DNA of 64,000 bases from JASGKO01 sp049840595 (lineage in GTDB: Bacteria; Verrucomicrobiota; Verrucomicrobiia; Chthoniobacterales; Chthoniobacteraceae), in contig JASGKO010000041.1 in NCBI GenBank assembly GCA_049840595.1, positions 124,001 to 188,000 on the forward strand. The letters are read 5' to 3'. A program made the position numbers and the translations under genes. Positions 28,948 through 36,845 of the stretch are shown here, in pieces. Below the pieces are notes generated by a model. That model was not told the DNA's origin. It saw only the letters and a list, made by a program, of their open reading frames with translations, and did not search any database. Numbering within the stretch: the first letter of the stretch is position 1; every line of letters starts with the position of its first letter.

Positions 28948-31057
28948 CTATGGTTTGGGAATGGCGCGGACCATGAGCAGGTGGACAAGCGCCCAATCCT
29001 GATCATTGGCCAGGGGTCGTTGCGGGCGGCCAGCCGACCGTTCACCGCAAAGGGATAAAGATGAGCGCAGGAAGCGCTGCCATCGGGATTGAACAGCGAC
29101 AGGTTCCCGCTCAGCACCGCTTCGGCGCGCTGGACCAGCCTGCATCCTTGGTTCCCAGCCCGTAGTAGGCGTAGGCGAGTGCGTTGATCGGCTTCCAGTA
29201 GTGCGGCATCGTGTCACCGTAGGTGGCAATTTTTCCAAACCAGTAATCGTCCCAATGACGGATGCCGATTTCGTAGAGCCGCGCGTCGGGCTGCAGACCG
29301 CAGAAAGCCGTCAGCAACGGCATCTGCACCTGGCGCCCTCAAGATAGCGTTGATCGCCCGTGACGACATACATCTCGGCGAGCAGTTGCACCGCCGGGGC
29401 GACGATGGACTGCTCGTAGTTCACCTCGGAGCGCGGGTAATTCGGCCCCAGTTGCAGGATGTAATCGGCATGCTGGCGGAAAATCGGCGAGCAGTTCGTC
29501 GTGATCCTTCGTGCGCTTGGTTTCTGCCAGTGCCTTCAGGCCATCGTAAATCGGGAGGCCGATCGCGTAAAACTTCGCGCCATCCTGCGCATAGTAACTG
29601 CGGAGCACCCGGACGAAGCGGTCGAGCTCGCTCGTGTTGCTGGTGGCACGATACATGGCGAGATGGAATTGCGCGACCCACGGGCAGTTGTAGATGCGCT
29701 TGCTGTTCTGGTGACCAAGGCTGCCGTAAACGACCCCATCCTCATCCTCCAGCTCGCGCAGGAGAAAGGCGGAGTAGCGGGCCAGACTCTGCTTTAACTC
29801 GGCCTTGAACGCGGCATCCTTGCACTGCGGCAGATAGAGCGCGCAGAGCACCGCCATGCCGGTGCGCTCGCGGCCAGCGTTGTGATCGGACGATTTCGGA
29901 TCGTACACCTGCTGGCCGGTCTCATTGTCATACGAGAGATAAGCGCCATCGAGCGGATCGCCGGGGGCCACCCGTTGCTGCTTGCGCACGATGAATTTGA
30001 CCCGCGCCGCGAGCAAATCATCGACCACCGGAGTGACGTGGGCATTCAGCCAGGTTTTCCGCCCGCCGTTGGTTAATTCCACCTTCAAATCACCGGGTTC
30101 GGTCGCGAGAATACTAGCGGCGAGGCGGCCATTTTCGAGCTTGGTCGCCACCGGTTTCCCGTTGACCGACACTTTCGCTGAATCAAGTGGAGACGCCGAT
30201 TCCGCGCTGATTTCCAAGGGTTGACCGACCGGCACCACGTAATTCTTCGCGGTCATCCGCACGAAGCCGTCCACTTTTTGCAGTTTGGCAAAGAAATCAT
30301 CCCAGCCCTGGTGCCAGAAGAGTTTCCACGCGATGATCTGGCTCTGCCCCGACTTCAAGCTCATCGCCGCTGGATTGAGCAGGAAAAAGCCGCGATCATT
30401 AAACGTGCCACCACGCTCGCTGTAGGCATCCAGACTTCCTTGCGTCACAACGAGCCCGAGATGGGGCGCGTCCGTTCCCATGCGCATGGCATTGATCCAG
30501 GCGGAGCTACCGCCCATCCAGAGATGGGTATGGCAACGGGCGGCCAGGCTTTCCTTCGCATCAGGATATTGATCGAAGAACGGGGCCGTAATGGAAGCCG
30601 AGCCGAGCGGGAGATCCAGCTTCACCACGCCGGTGTTTTTGAAGGTGTAGGTTTCGTCCAGATCACCATTCGCATCGAGCTCGCGGCGCACCGTCACGGT
30701 CAGCACCGAGCTGGTGTAAACCGCCTCCCAGGCGCGCTCGGAGATTTTTTTGACCTGCGCCACGTGGAGCAATCCGGTCTGCGCCGTCTCGACCAGGCCC
30801 CACTGGCCATCGAGGCTGATCGCGCCCGGGGTCCGGTCGGGCACCCAATTCCGCTTGTCCCAATGGCCCGGCTCCCGCAGCCAGTCCATGTGCTGTGGGT
30901 CCGCTTTGTTTTCAAGCTGCACGAGGGCCCCGGTCGCCGGGTCCAGTTGCAATTGCCAGATCTTGTCGCCCCAGTTAACGGGTGGCTCGCCAGCGCGGGC
31001 CACCACTCCAAGGCAAAGCAGCAAAAGGCAACGTAGAGAATTGGGGTATCTTACCAT
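28948..31057 (-). CDS. Secreted DUF5695-like (six-hairpin fold) protein, four frameshifts
   Basis: A signal peptide (RCLLLLCLGVVARAGE) begins a protein of about 700 residues with a beta-sandwich N-half (WQLQLDPATGALVQLENKAD) and a helical C-half (VYGSLGHQNSKRIYNCPWVAQFHLAMYRA) typical of alpha-toroid glycosidase-related proteins. From memory this resembles the DUF5695 family found in pectin loci; function is not settled. The frame is broken near 29480, 29337, 29118 and 29021. Repairing each by one or two bases gives a smooth reading: FRQHADYILQLGPNYPRSEV, then VQMPLLTAFCGLQPDARLYE, then QRAEAVLSGNLSLFNPDGSA, ending VHLLMVRAIPKP at 28948. The break near 29021 is repaired by one more C in a CCC run. 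Four breaks in one gene could also mean true decay. Confidence 0.6.
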
Positions 31058-31098
31058 GTGCCGAGTGTGCGAAGTCCGGGCCGGGCGGGCCACTCATT

Positions 31099-32358
31099 TT
31101 AACCGATAAAGAGCGGACGCAAATGACGCTCGTAAAGATTCTCGGTGACGTTCTTGCCGACGATTTCCTCGTTGGCCTTGAGCAGGTCGAGATAGCGCTG
31201 GCCCTGCTTCGCCGCGAGCTTGAACGAAACGTGCAGCAACTGGCGAACGCTCGGGTTGAAGAGCGGATGGCTCTGGTCGTGCCGCAGCGCGCCGGTGAAT
31301 TGATCGCTGGTCCAGCCCGCGACTTCCTGCGCGGTCGGGAGCTTGGCGTGGTCGATGTCGATGACGGTTGCGTAGGGCGCGGTGAGCTCGTCCACGTGCT
31401 CGATCGCGTAGGCGTAGATTTCCTTGGAAAGTTCCAGCCCCTCTCCCCCCGCTTCGGCGAGGCCGATCAACTCTTCCAGCCAGGTGGTTCCAGCCGTCTT
31501 GAGATGCAAGCCCGCATCGAACTTGGGCAGGTTGCGGCGGATGATCGGGTAGAGCGAAAACTTGTCGCTGCCGGAGTGCACGCTGAGCTTGAGCGTCTTC
31601 GGCAGGCCGTAGCGCTCGATGGCAAAGGCGATGACCGCGAGGTCGTCGTGAAACTCCTTCTCGAACTGCGCGAGGTCGCCCACGTAGTCCACCCCCTTGT
31701 TGAAGCGGCCGGTAAATTTCGGCGCGATGGTCTGCGCCGGGATGCCTTCATCGGCAATGGCGGCGAGGATCACCAGCAGCTCGGGCGGCGTCTGCGGCGA
31801 ATCGGTCTCGTCCATGGAAACCTCGGCGATGAAATTGGCCGCGCCCTTTTGTTCCGCGATGTAGCGGTAGATCTTCCCGGCCGCTTGCACGGCGAGCAGG
31901 AACTTGCCGACGATGCGGGCGATCTCCGCCCGGTCGGTCTGGAACGGCGAATCGATCTGCGGGATGGTGATCGTGCCGATGAGCTCGGGATGACGCTCCA
32001 GAAAAGCCTCCACATCCGCCGCAGCCGCAGGCTGGCCGATGAAGTCGGCAACGTCGAGGGTGAAGAAATCGGAGCAGGGAATGAAGCGGTCCACCGTCTT
32101 GAGGCCGATGTGATCGGCATCCACGTGCCAGCCGCCTTTCCAGCCCAGCGCGGCCACCGCTTCCTGCGCGGCGGCGAGCACGCTCGACGGCTCGCTGCCG
32201 ATGAAGGTGTGCTCACGGTTGCTCTTGTTCCACACGGGAACCACGTCCGCGCCGTCCTGGGCGATGAGCTGGCAGGCGCGCAGTTGGGCCCTGGCCTGGT
32301 GGGCGAAACGGTCGCCGACGCCGATGGAGAATTTTTCGATGAGTTTGAGGTCGTTCAT
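31099..32358 (-). CDS. uxaE: Tagaturonate epimerase (tagaturonate/fructuronate interconversion)
   Basis: A cytoplasmic protein of 419 residues without a signal peptide, unlike its operon neighbours. It matches the UxaE family (known from Thermotoga) through FIAEVSMDETDSPQTPPELL, KGVDYVGDLAQFEKEF, KLSVHSGSDKFSLYPI, GLHLKTAGTTWLEEL and VRQLLHVSFKLAAK. UxaE epimerises D-tagaturonate to D-fructuronate, letting galacturonate join the fructuronate branch without the tagaturonate reductase/altronate route. This is the only central-catabolism gene in the operon; uxaC, mannonate and KDG genes must be elsewhere. It lies 63 bp after the CE12 stop and 41 bp before the next start. Confidence 0.85.
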   Translation of the reverse strand: MNDLKLIEKFSIGVGDRFAHQARAQLRACQLIAQDGADVVPVWNKSNREHTFIGSEPSSVLAAAQEAVAALGWKGGWHVDADHIGLKTVDRFIPCSDFFTLDVADFIGQPAAAADVEAFLERHPELIGTITIPQIDSPFQTDRAEIARIVGKFLLAVQAAGKIYRYIAEQKGAANFIAEVSMDETDSPQTPPELLVILAAIADEGIPAQTIAPKFTGRFNKGVDYVGDLAQFEKEFHDDLAVIAFAIERYGLPKTLKLSVHSGSDKFSLYPIIRRNLPKFDAGLHLKTAGTTWLEELIGLAEAGGEGLELSKEIYAYAIEHVDELTAPYATVIDIDHAKLPTAQEVAGWTSDQFTGALRHDQSHPLFNPSVRQLLHVSFKLAAKQGQRYLDLLKANEEIVGKNVTENLYERHLRPLFIG

Positions 32359-32421
32359 AATTCGGTAAGGTGATCTTCAAGCACGCGCAGCGGCGCAAAG
32401 GAGGGAGGGATCGTGGTGGGG

Positions 32422-33198
32422 TTATGGCGCCGGGACGGGCGCGACGAGATATTGCTGGAGATTGGGCTCCGCGACCAGCAGTTCTTTCATGACCAGATCG
32501 GCCATCGCGCGGGCACCTTTTTCGTTGAAGTGGGTATTGTCGCCTTTCTTATTGGCGAGCTTCGCGCTCTCGGTCGGGCCGAGCTTTTCCATGAGGGCCC
32601 GGCTGGAGGCGTGGAGATCGATCACTGGCACCTTCTTTTCGTCGCCGACCGCTTTCATCGCCTCGACATAAAGCGCCAGGCTGTGCGCGGGTGCGGGCTG
32701 GTCGTCGTTGATCTTGCCCTGCACATCATAGTTGCGCCGCACCATCGGTGTGACCAGCACCGGCGTCGCGCCGATCTTGCGCGCGTCGTCGATGTAGCGG
32801 CGCAGGTTGTCGCGGTAATCCGTGGCCGGATCGGTCGCCTCGGGTTGTGTGGAAGGATGCGAATCGTTGTGGCCAAACTGGATCAGCACATAGTCGGGCT
32901 TGAGCTCCAGCGCCTTCTGCCAGCGGCCTTCCTTGATGAACGTCTTGGTGCTGCGCCCGGGCGTGGCGAGATTGGTCACGGCTACGGTCCCCGGTTTGAA
33001 GCGTTCCTCGATATACATCCCCCAACCGCGATTGGGATGCGCGGGCGGGTAATTGGAGACGGTGGAATCACCGACGATCACGAGCCGCAGCGTATTGGAA
33101 GCCGCCGCGGAGGCCGGAGTCGGCGTCTGCGCAAAAGCGGCAACCGAGGCCCAAAAACAAACGAATCCAAGCAGGAGAAGGTGGGGGCGAAAAGTCAT
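32422..33198 (-). CDS. Secreted CE12 rhamnogalacturonan acetylesterase
   Basis: This is the first gene of the pectin operon. A signal peptide (PHLLLLGFVCFWASVAAFAQ) is followed by family CE12 blocks: VIVGDSTVSNY with the nucleophile Ser, TPGRSTKTFI with the oxyanion Gly, IQFGHNDSHP with the Asn and KGDNTHFNEKGA with the catalytic Asp-x-x-His. Members deacetylate rhamnogalacturonan so that lyases and hydrolases can cut it. I chose the ATG at 33198; an open frame continues to 33294 but that would place the signal peptide internally. The upstream 380 bp hold a candidate operator and two copies of a structured repeat. Confidence 0.87.
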   Translation of the reverse strand: MTFRPHLLLLGFVCFWASVAAFAQTPTPASAAASNTLRLVIVGDSTVSNYPPAHPNRGWGMYIEERFKPGTVAVTNLATPGRSTKTFIKEGRWQKALELKPDYVLIQFGHNDSHPSTQPEATDPATDYRDNLRRYIDDARKIGATPVLVTPMVRRNYDVQGKINDDQPAPAHSLALYVEAMKAVGDEKKVPVIDLHASSRALMEKLGPTESAKLANKKGDNTHFNEKGARAMADLVMKELLVAEPNLQQYLVAPVPAP

Positions 33199-33263
33199 GC
33201 TGTATGTAACACGCGCGGTGGCAAAAATGTTCAAACTCAATGGTGGTCCGCAGCAAAAAGTGA

Positions 33264-33320
33264 CAGCCGCCGCTGTCCCCACCCCTGAGGCCAACGACGG
33301 CTGAATTATTACCCAGGTAA
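33264..33320 (-). ncRNA. Structured element, copy 1 (66 nt before the CE12 start)
   Basis: A 57-nt unit that occurs twice in this control region (second copy 33487-33544). Both have outer stem CAGCCG/CGGCTG, a longer inner stem, a conserved apical part CCCCACCCCTGAGG and a conserved tail CTGAATT-N-T-N-ACCCAGGTAA. The inner-stem bases differ between copies while pairing is kept or improved (for example C-A here becomes C-G there), which argues for selection on structure. The strand of transcription is inferred from the flanking genes. Confidence 0.45.
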
Positions 33321-33398
33321 AGCGGGACTAATAAAACTTGGGAAGGAAACGGGCTTCTCCAGCAACTGCTGCGAGATACAGCATTGGGCAAAGAGCAA

Positions 33399-33446
33399 TT
33401 GCGCTCAATATAAGGAATGCGCAAAATACATTAAGTTTTGCGCAAC
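33399..33446. promoter_or_regulatory. Candidate XylR-type operator A, upstream of the pectin operon
   Basis: Two direct half-sites, ATGCGCAAA (33417-33425) and TTGCGCAAC (33438-33446), start exactly 21 bp apart. A further TTGCGC lies at 33399-33404, 18 bp upstream of the first. The 26-bp stretch 33399-33424 matches 35471-35496 at 24 of 26 positions. It is about 200 bp upstream of the CE12 start. Paired half-sites two helical turns apart are typical of AraC-family binding. Confidence 0.6.
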
Positions 33447-33486
33447 CCCCTAAAATACCACCTTATCGATACGCCAAAAAGGTAAA

Positions 33487-33544
33487 CAGCCGCCACTAAA
33501 CCCCACCCCTGAGGTTAGTGACGGCTGAATTTTCACCCAGGTAA
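33487..33544 (-). ncRNA. Structured element, copy 2 (36 nt after the PEP-CTERM gene)
   Basis: A 58-nt unit that is the better-paired of the two copies: the inner stem reads CCACTAA / TTAGTG and adds to the outer CAGCCG/CGGCTG, with only one C-A mismatch, closing over CCCCACCCCTGAGG. It lies between the PEP-CTERM stop (33580) and operator A, so it could be a 3'-UTR element or part of the leader of the pectin operon. Confidence 0.45.
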
Positions 33545-33579
33545 CAGGAACCCGGGAAAATTTCGCGGTTCGAAAAAAA

Positions 33580-35337
33580 TCAAGCCAGACGGCGGCGACG
33601 CTGCCAGGCCACCAGCATTCCGAGGCCCCCGGCCACCAGCGCATAAGTGCCCGGCTCGGGAACCGCGGCAATGGTAAGGGTGCCCGCGTTGCTCAAGCTC
33701 GCCACATAGGACGAGGAGTCGTAGCCAGTAATGGTCAACCCCGACACCGAGCCGGAGGTGAAGCCGCTCAGGACTTGATAGGTCCCGACGGCGAGCGTGC
33801 TGCCGGTCAAATCAATGGCCCCACCGGTGATGGAGAAGGTTCCCGTACCGGCAATGCTGTCGAAGCTGGCCGCGCTGGCGATCGTGAGGTCCCACGTGCC
33901 CGAGGATAACGTGAGATTCGTGAGGCCGCTGATGGAGCCGACGGCGGTGGTGGTATTCAGATTAAGCGTGCCGCCCGAGATATTGAAATTGCGCGTGGCC
34001 GTGCCGCCGGTCACCGTGCCAGCGACTACATTGCCCGTGCCAATATTGAGCGTGCCGCCGCTGAGGTTGTAGGTGGCGGAAACCGTTCCCGAGGAGGAGG
34101 CGCGCGCGCCCATGGCCAGGGTGGTAATATTCACGGTGCCGCCATTTTGGTTGATCACGCCCGTCGCGCTATTCCCGGCGGAACCCCCGCTGCCGAGATT
34201 CACGGTGGTCGCCGTCAGCGTCCCGGCTCCCGAATTGATCGTAAGCGTGCCGTTGCCGGTGGCCGCGGTTTTGTTGCCGGTGCTTCCGTTGCCGATATTC
34301 ATGGTCGTGGCCGTGATCGAGCCGGCGCCGAAGATCAGCGTCCCGCTGCCGCTCCCCGTATTGGTGGAGCCGGTGCCATTGGCGCTGGTGCCAATCGTGA
34401 CCGTGCCGAGATTCGCCGTGACCGTGCCCCCGCTGAAGTCCACCGTGGAACTGGTGGAGGAACTCGTCGCCGTCGCATTGGTCCCGACGTTGAGGTTGGC
34501 GGCCCCGCTCCCGGTGATGTCCGCGATCGAAAGCGTTGCCCCGGAAAGGCCGGTGCGGAACTGCATCGAACCGGACGACTTGCCAGCGCCAACCGTAATC
34601 GTCGTGGCATGAATCGTATTCGTCTGCCCCAACTCAAGCTGGGACGTGGCCGGACCACCGCTGGAACCGCTGTTTTGCGTCGAGCCTACGTTGACTGCCG
34701 TCGCCGTGATGCTGTTGGTGCTGGCCAGGCGGACGATACCCGTCTGCGCCGTGGCGGTCGTATAGCTGCCAAGGTTGAAATTGCCGAGGCTGGCCGAGAA
34801 ATTGGTCAAGCCGGACATATCCAGCGTTTCCGTGCCGCTGGTGCCGGTCGTCGTCGAGGAACCGATCTGGATATTCGCCGAAGTGCCACCGGTCAAAGAG
34901 AGCGTGCCGCTGCCCGTGATGATCGCGGTTGTATTCTGCGCGGCTCCGGAGGGGCCGACATTCAAGGCCGTCCCAGTTCCGCTGATCGTCAGCGTCTTGC
35001 CACTCGCGATGGAAGTCGTTTGCGAGACGGACGTGGAATCATACCCGGTATAGCTGAGCGCCGTGATGGAAAAATCGCTATCGACGGTGTTGGTCGTGCC
35101 CGAGGCCGCGGCACCGGTCGTACCGAAGACAACGGTATCGGCAGAAGTGGGAGCCGCACTGGTGGACCAGTTACTGGCATTGGACCAGGTAAGATCGGGC
35201 GAAGCAGCGCCGCTCCAGGTGAGGGTGGCGGCATGGGACAAACCACCCAGCAAAGAAAGGGTGGCCAGGGTGATGGCGGTGGCGCAGATGCGCGTGGAAG
35301 ACGAGAAGCCGTTGGGCTTTTGGGGTGCCTTGGTCAT
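33580..35337 (-). CDS. PEP-CTERM surface protein with autotransporter-like repeats
   Basis: A 585-residue protein has a signal peptide (TAITLATLSLLGGLSHAATL), then WSGAASPDLTWSNASNWSTSAAPTSADTVVF, the opening typical of autotransporter-associated beta-strand repeats, and a long Gly/Ser/Thr-rich beta-solenoid with recurrent GSGTLSLTGGT-like turns. It ends in a PEP-CTERM sorting signal: VPEPGTYALVAGGLGML then WQRRRRLA. Such proteins are exported, cut and bound to the surface or extracellular polysaccharide. The gene lies between operators A and B and is divergent from the XylR-type regulator. A surface-binding or polymer-capturing role in pectin use is inference. No frameshift is seen despite its repetitive sequence. 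Confidence 0.82.
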   Translation of the reverse strand: MTKAPQKPNGFSSSTRICATAITLATLSLLGGLSHAATLTWSGAASPDLTWSNASNWSTSAAPTSADTVVFGTTGAAASGTTNTVDSDFSITALSYTGYDSTSVSQTTSIASGKTLTISGTGTALNVGPSGAAQNTTAIITGSGTLSLTGGTSANIQIGSSTTTGTSGTETLDMSGLTNFSASLGNFNLGSYTTATAQTGIVRLASTNSITATAVNVGSTQNSGSSGGPATSQLELGQTNTIHATTITVGAGKSSGSMQFRTGLSGATLSIADITGSGAANLNVGTNATATSSSTSSTVDFSGGTVTANLGTVTIGTSANGTGSTNTGSGSGTLIFGAGSITATTMNIGNGSTGNKTAATGNGTLTINSGAGTLTATTVNLGSGGSAGNSATGVINQNGGTVNITTLAMGARASSSGTVSATYNLSGGTLNIGTGNVVAGTVTGGTATRNFNISGGTLNLNTTTAVGSISGLTNLTLSSGTWDLTIASAASFDSIAGTGTFSITGGAIDLTGSTLAVGTYQVLSGFTSGSVSGLTITGYDSSSYVASLSNAGTLTIAAVPEPGTYALVAGGLGMLVAWQRRRRLA

Positions 35338-35470
35338 GGGATTGGCGGATTTACGCGATGGTTATTGGGATCTTGGAGAGGAGGCTCTTGTGGGTTGTCA
35401 GTTTGGGGTATGCACTCCTGCACCAAGTGCGCGGTAAGGCGCACGAGCGGGACCATGGGTGAAAAGCTAC

Positions 35471-35518
35471 TTGCGCACAATAGAAGGAATGCGCAAAGTG
35501 CCTAAAGAAATGCGTAAA
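35471..35518. promoter_or_regulatory. Candidate XylR-type operator B, divergent PEP-CTERM/regulator region
   Basis: Half-sites ATGCGCAAA (35489-35497) and ATGCGTAAA (35510-35518) start 21 bp apart, as in operator A. The flanking TTGCGC at 35471 keeps the same 18-bp offset. It is about 134 bp before the PEP-CTERM start on the minus strand and about 60 bp before the regulator start. Confidence 0.6.
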
Positions 35519-35554
35519 TACGTTTTACCGTAAAGTCCGCTTCCATATTCATAA

Positions 35555-35584
35555 AAACGCAAACACTCTAAAGGAATGCGCAAA
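35555..35584. promoter_or_regulatory. Candidate autoregulatory operator C over the regulator start
   Basis: Half-sites AAACGCAAA (35555-35563) and ATGCGCAAA (35576-35584) start 21 bp apart; the second contains the ATG of the regulator. The 14-mer AAGGAATGCGCAAA at 35571-35584 is also found exactly at 33412 and 35484. Part of it is the ribosome-binding site plus first codons, so this third copy is weaker evidence than A and B. Confidence 0.45.
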
Positions 35585-36781
35585 CCTCCTCCGCGTCGAA
35601 TCGCCATCGTTTACCCGGCCACCGTCACCTGGATGGCGCGCTTTCTCCACGGCATCCGCCGCTACGCCGCCAGCGAAGGCGGCTGGCACCTCTTTACCAG
35701 CCCGCCCACCCTCGATACCGCGGGAGAATCGGCCCTGACCTTTCGCTCCATGCGCGGCTGGAAAGGGGACGCGATGATCGCGATGTCGAACGACGAGCAG
35801 GAGCTGCGCGAGATCCGCCGCAGCGGCATGCCGACGGTCAATCTCGCGGCGGGGCTCAAAAAATCCCACGGCGTACCGCGCGTGATGGTGAACCATTTTC
35901 TCGCGGGGCAGATGGCGGCGGATCATCTGCTGGAACGCGGGCTGCGGCATCTCGCTTTCTTTGGCTGGAAGGGGCAGTGGTATTCGGAGCAGCGGCAGGC
36001 GGGCTTTGCCAAACGGGCGGCGGAAAGCGGCGCCACCTGCGAGGCGTTTCTTCAGGCTTCGCGCGAGGAATCAAACCGGAGCTGGCCGGAGCGGATCGCG
36101 GGCGTCGCGGAATGGCTGCTCTCGCTGCCACGGCCGACGGGAATCTTTGCGGTGCAGGATTACCGGGCCTTGCTGCTCATCGAAGCCTGCCAGGAAGCGG
36201 AATTGCGCATCCCGGATGACATCGCGGTAATCGGGATGGACAACGACGAAACCGTCTGCGAGCACTGCACGCCGACGCTGACCAGCGTATCCCGCAACTC
36301 CGATCGCGTGGGCTGGGAAGTCGCCGCCCTGCTGGACCGGATGATGCGCGGCGAATCCGCGCCGATGGAAGATCTGCTGCTGGAGCCGGACGGCGTGGTG
36401 GCGCGCCAATCGACGGACATGCTCTATTGCGCGGAACCGGTGGTGCAACTGGCCCTCGATTTCATGCGGGCGAAATTGCACGAGCAATTTAACATCGAGC
36501 AACTGGCGGAGCACGCCGGCGTTTCGAAGCGAACTCTGGAGACCCGCTTTCGCGAGAGCCTCCATACTTCGCCGCACGATTTCCTCACCAAGCTGCGCGT
36601 GCAGCACGCGCAGGCATTGATGCAGCTGCCGCAAAAGCGGACGATCGAGGAGACGGCCTTGGAATGCGGATTTGGCACCGCCCCGGCCTTCTATGCGGCC
36701 TTTCGCCGGATCGTCGGGGAATCGCCGGGCACTTATCGAAAACGCCAGCTCGCAAGACATGCGCCGCAGGGCATCGATTGA
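35576..36781 (+). CDS. XylR-type AraC-family transcriptional regulator
   Basis: A 401-residue protein. The N-terminal about 280 residues are a periplasmic-binding-protein-like sugar sensor (RRIAIVYPATVTWMARFLHG, MAADHLLERGLRHLAFFGWKG, DDIAVIGMDNDETVCEHCTP). The C-terminal about 100 residues hold two AraC-type helix-turn-helix motifs (FNIEQLAEHAGVSKRTLETR and IEETALECGFGTAPAFYAAF). This combination is that of XylR in E. coli. Direct-repeat half-sites spaced 21 bp precede the gene, the PEP-CTERM gene and the pectin operon, so it is the likely local activator, with a pectin-derived sugar as effector. The start has a good AAAGGA site at 35570-35575, which almost abuts the ATG. Confidence 0.85.
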   Translation: MRKPPPRRIAIVYPATVTWMARFLHGIRRYAASEGGWHLFTSPPTLDTAGESALTFRSMRGWKGDAMIAMSNDEQELREIRRSGMPTVNLAAGLKKSHGVPRVMVNHFLAGQMAADHLLERGLRHLAFFGWKGQWYSEQRQAGFAKRAAESGATCEAFLQASREESNRSWPERIAGVAEWLLSLPRPTGIFAVQDYRALLLIEACQEAELRIPDDIAVIGMDNDETVCEHCTPTLTSVSRNSDRVGWEVAALLDRMMRGESAPMEDLLLEPDGVVARQSTDMLYCAEPVVQLALDFMRAKLHEQFNIEQLAEHAGVSKRTLETRFRESLHTSPHDFLTKLRVQHAQALMQLPQKRTIEETALECGFGTAPAFYAAFRRIVGESPGTYRKRQLARHAPQGID

Positions 36782-36845
36782 GCGGCCCGGCCCCAAAAAC
36801 GACCACTTGCGGAACGTCCGGTTTCGACCTAAAGAGTCGGTTCCC

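Noticed and set aside
28911..29117. Upstream 69-codon extension of the GH2 gene
   Set aside because: It would put the signal peptide inside the protein, and its residues are the frame-shifted end of the preceding DUF5695-like gene.
35484..35530. Leader peptide with start AAGGA-ATG-CGC-AAA (14 codons) and a shorter one near 33417
   Set aside because: The shared upstream TTGCGC and the exact 21-bp half-site spacing fit operators better; the peptides share no sequence after the first three residues.
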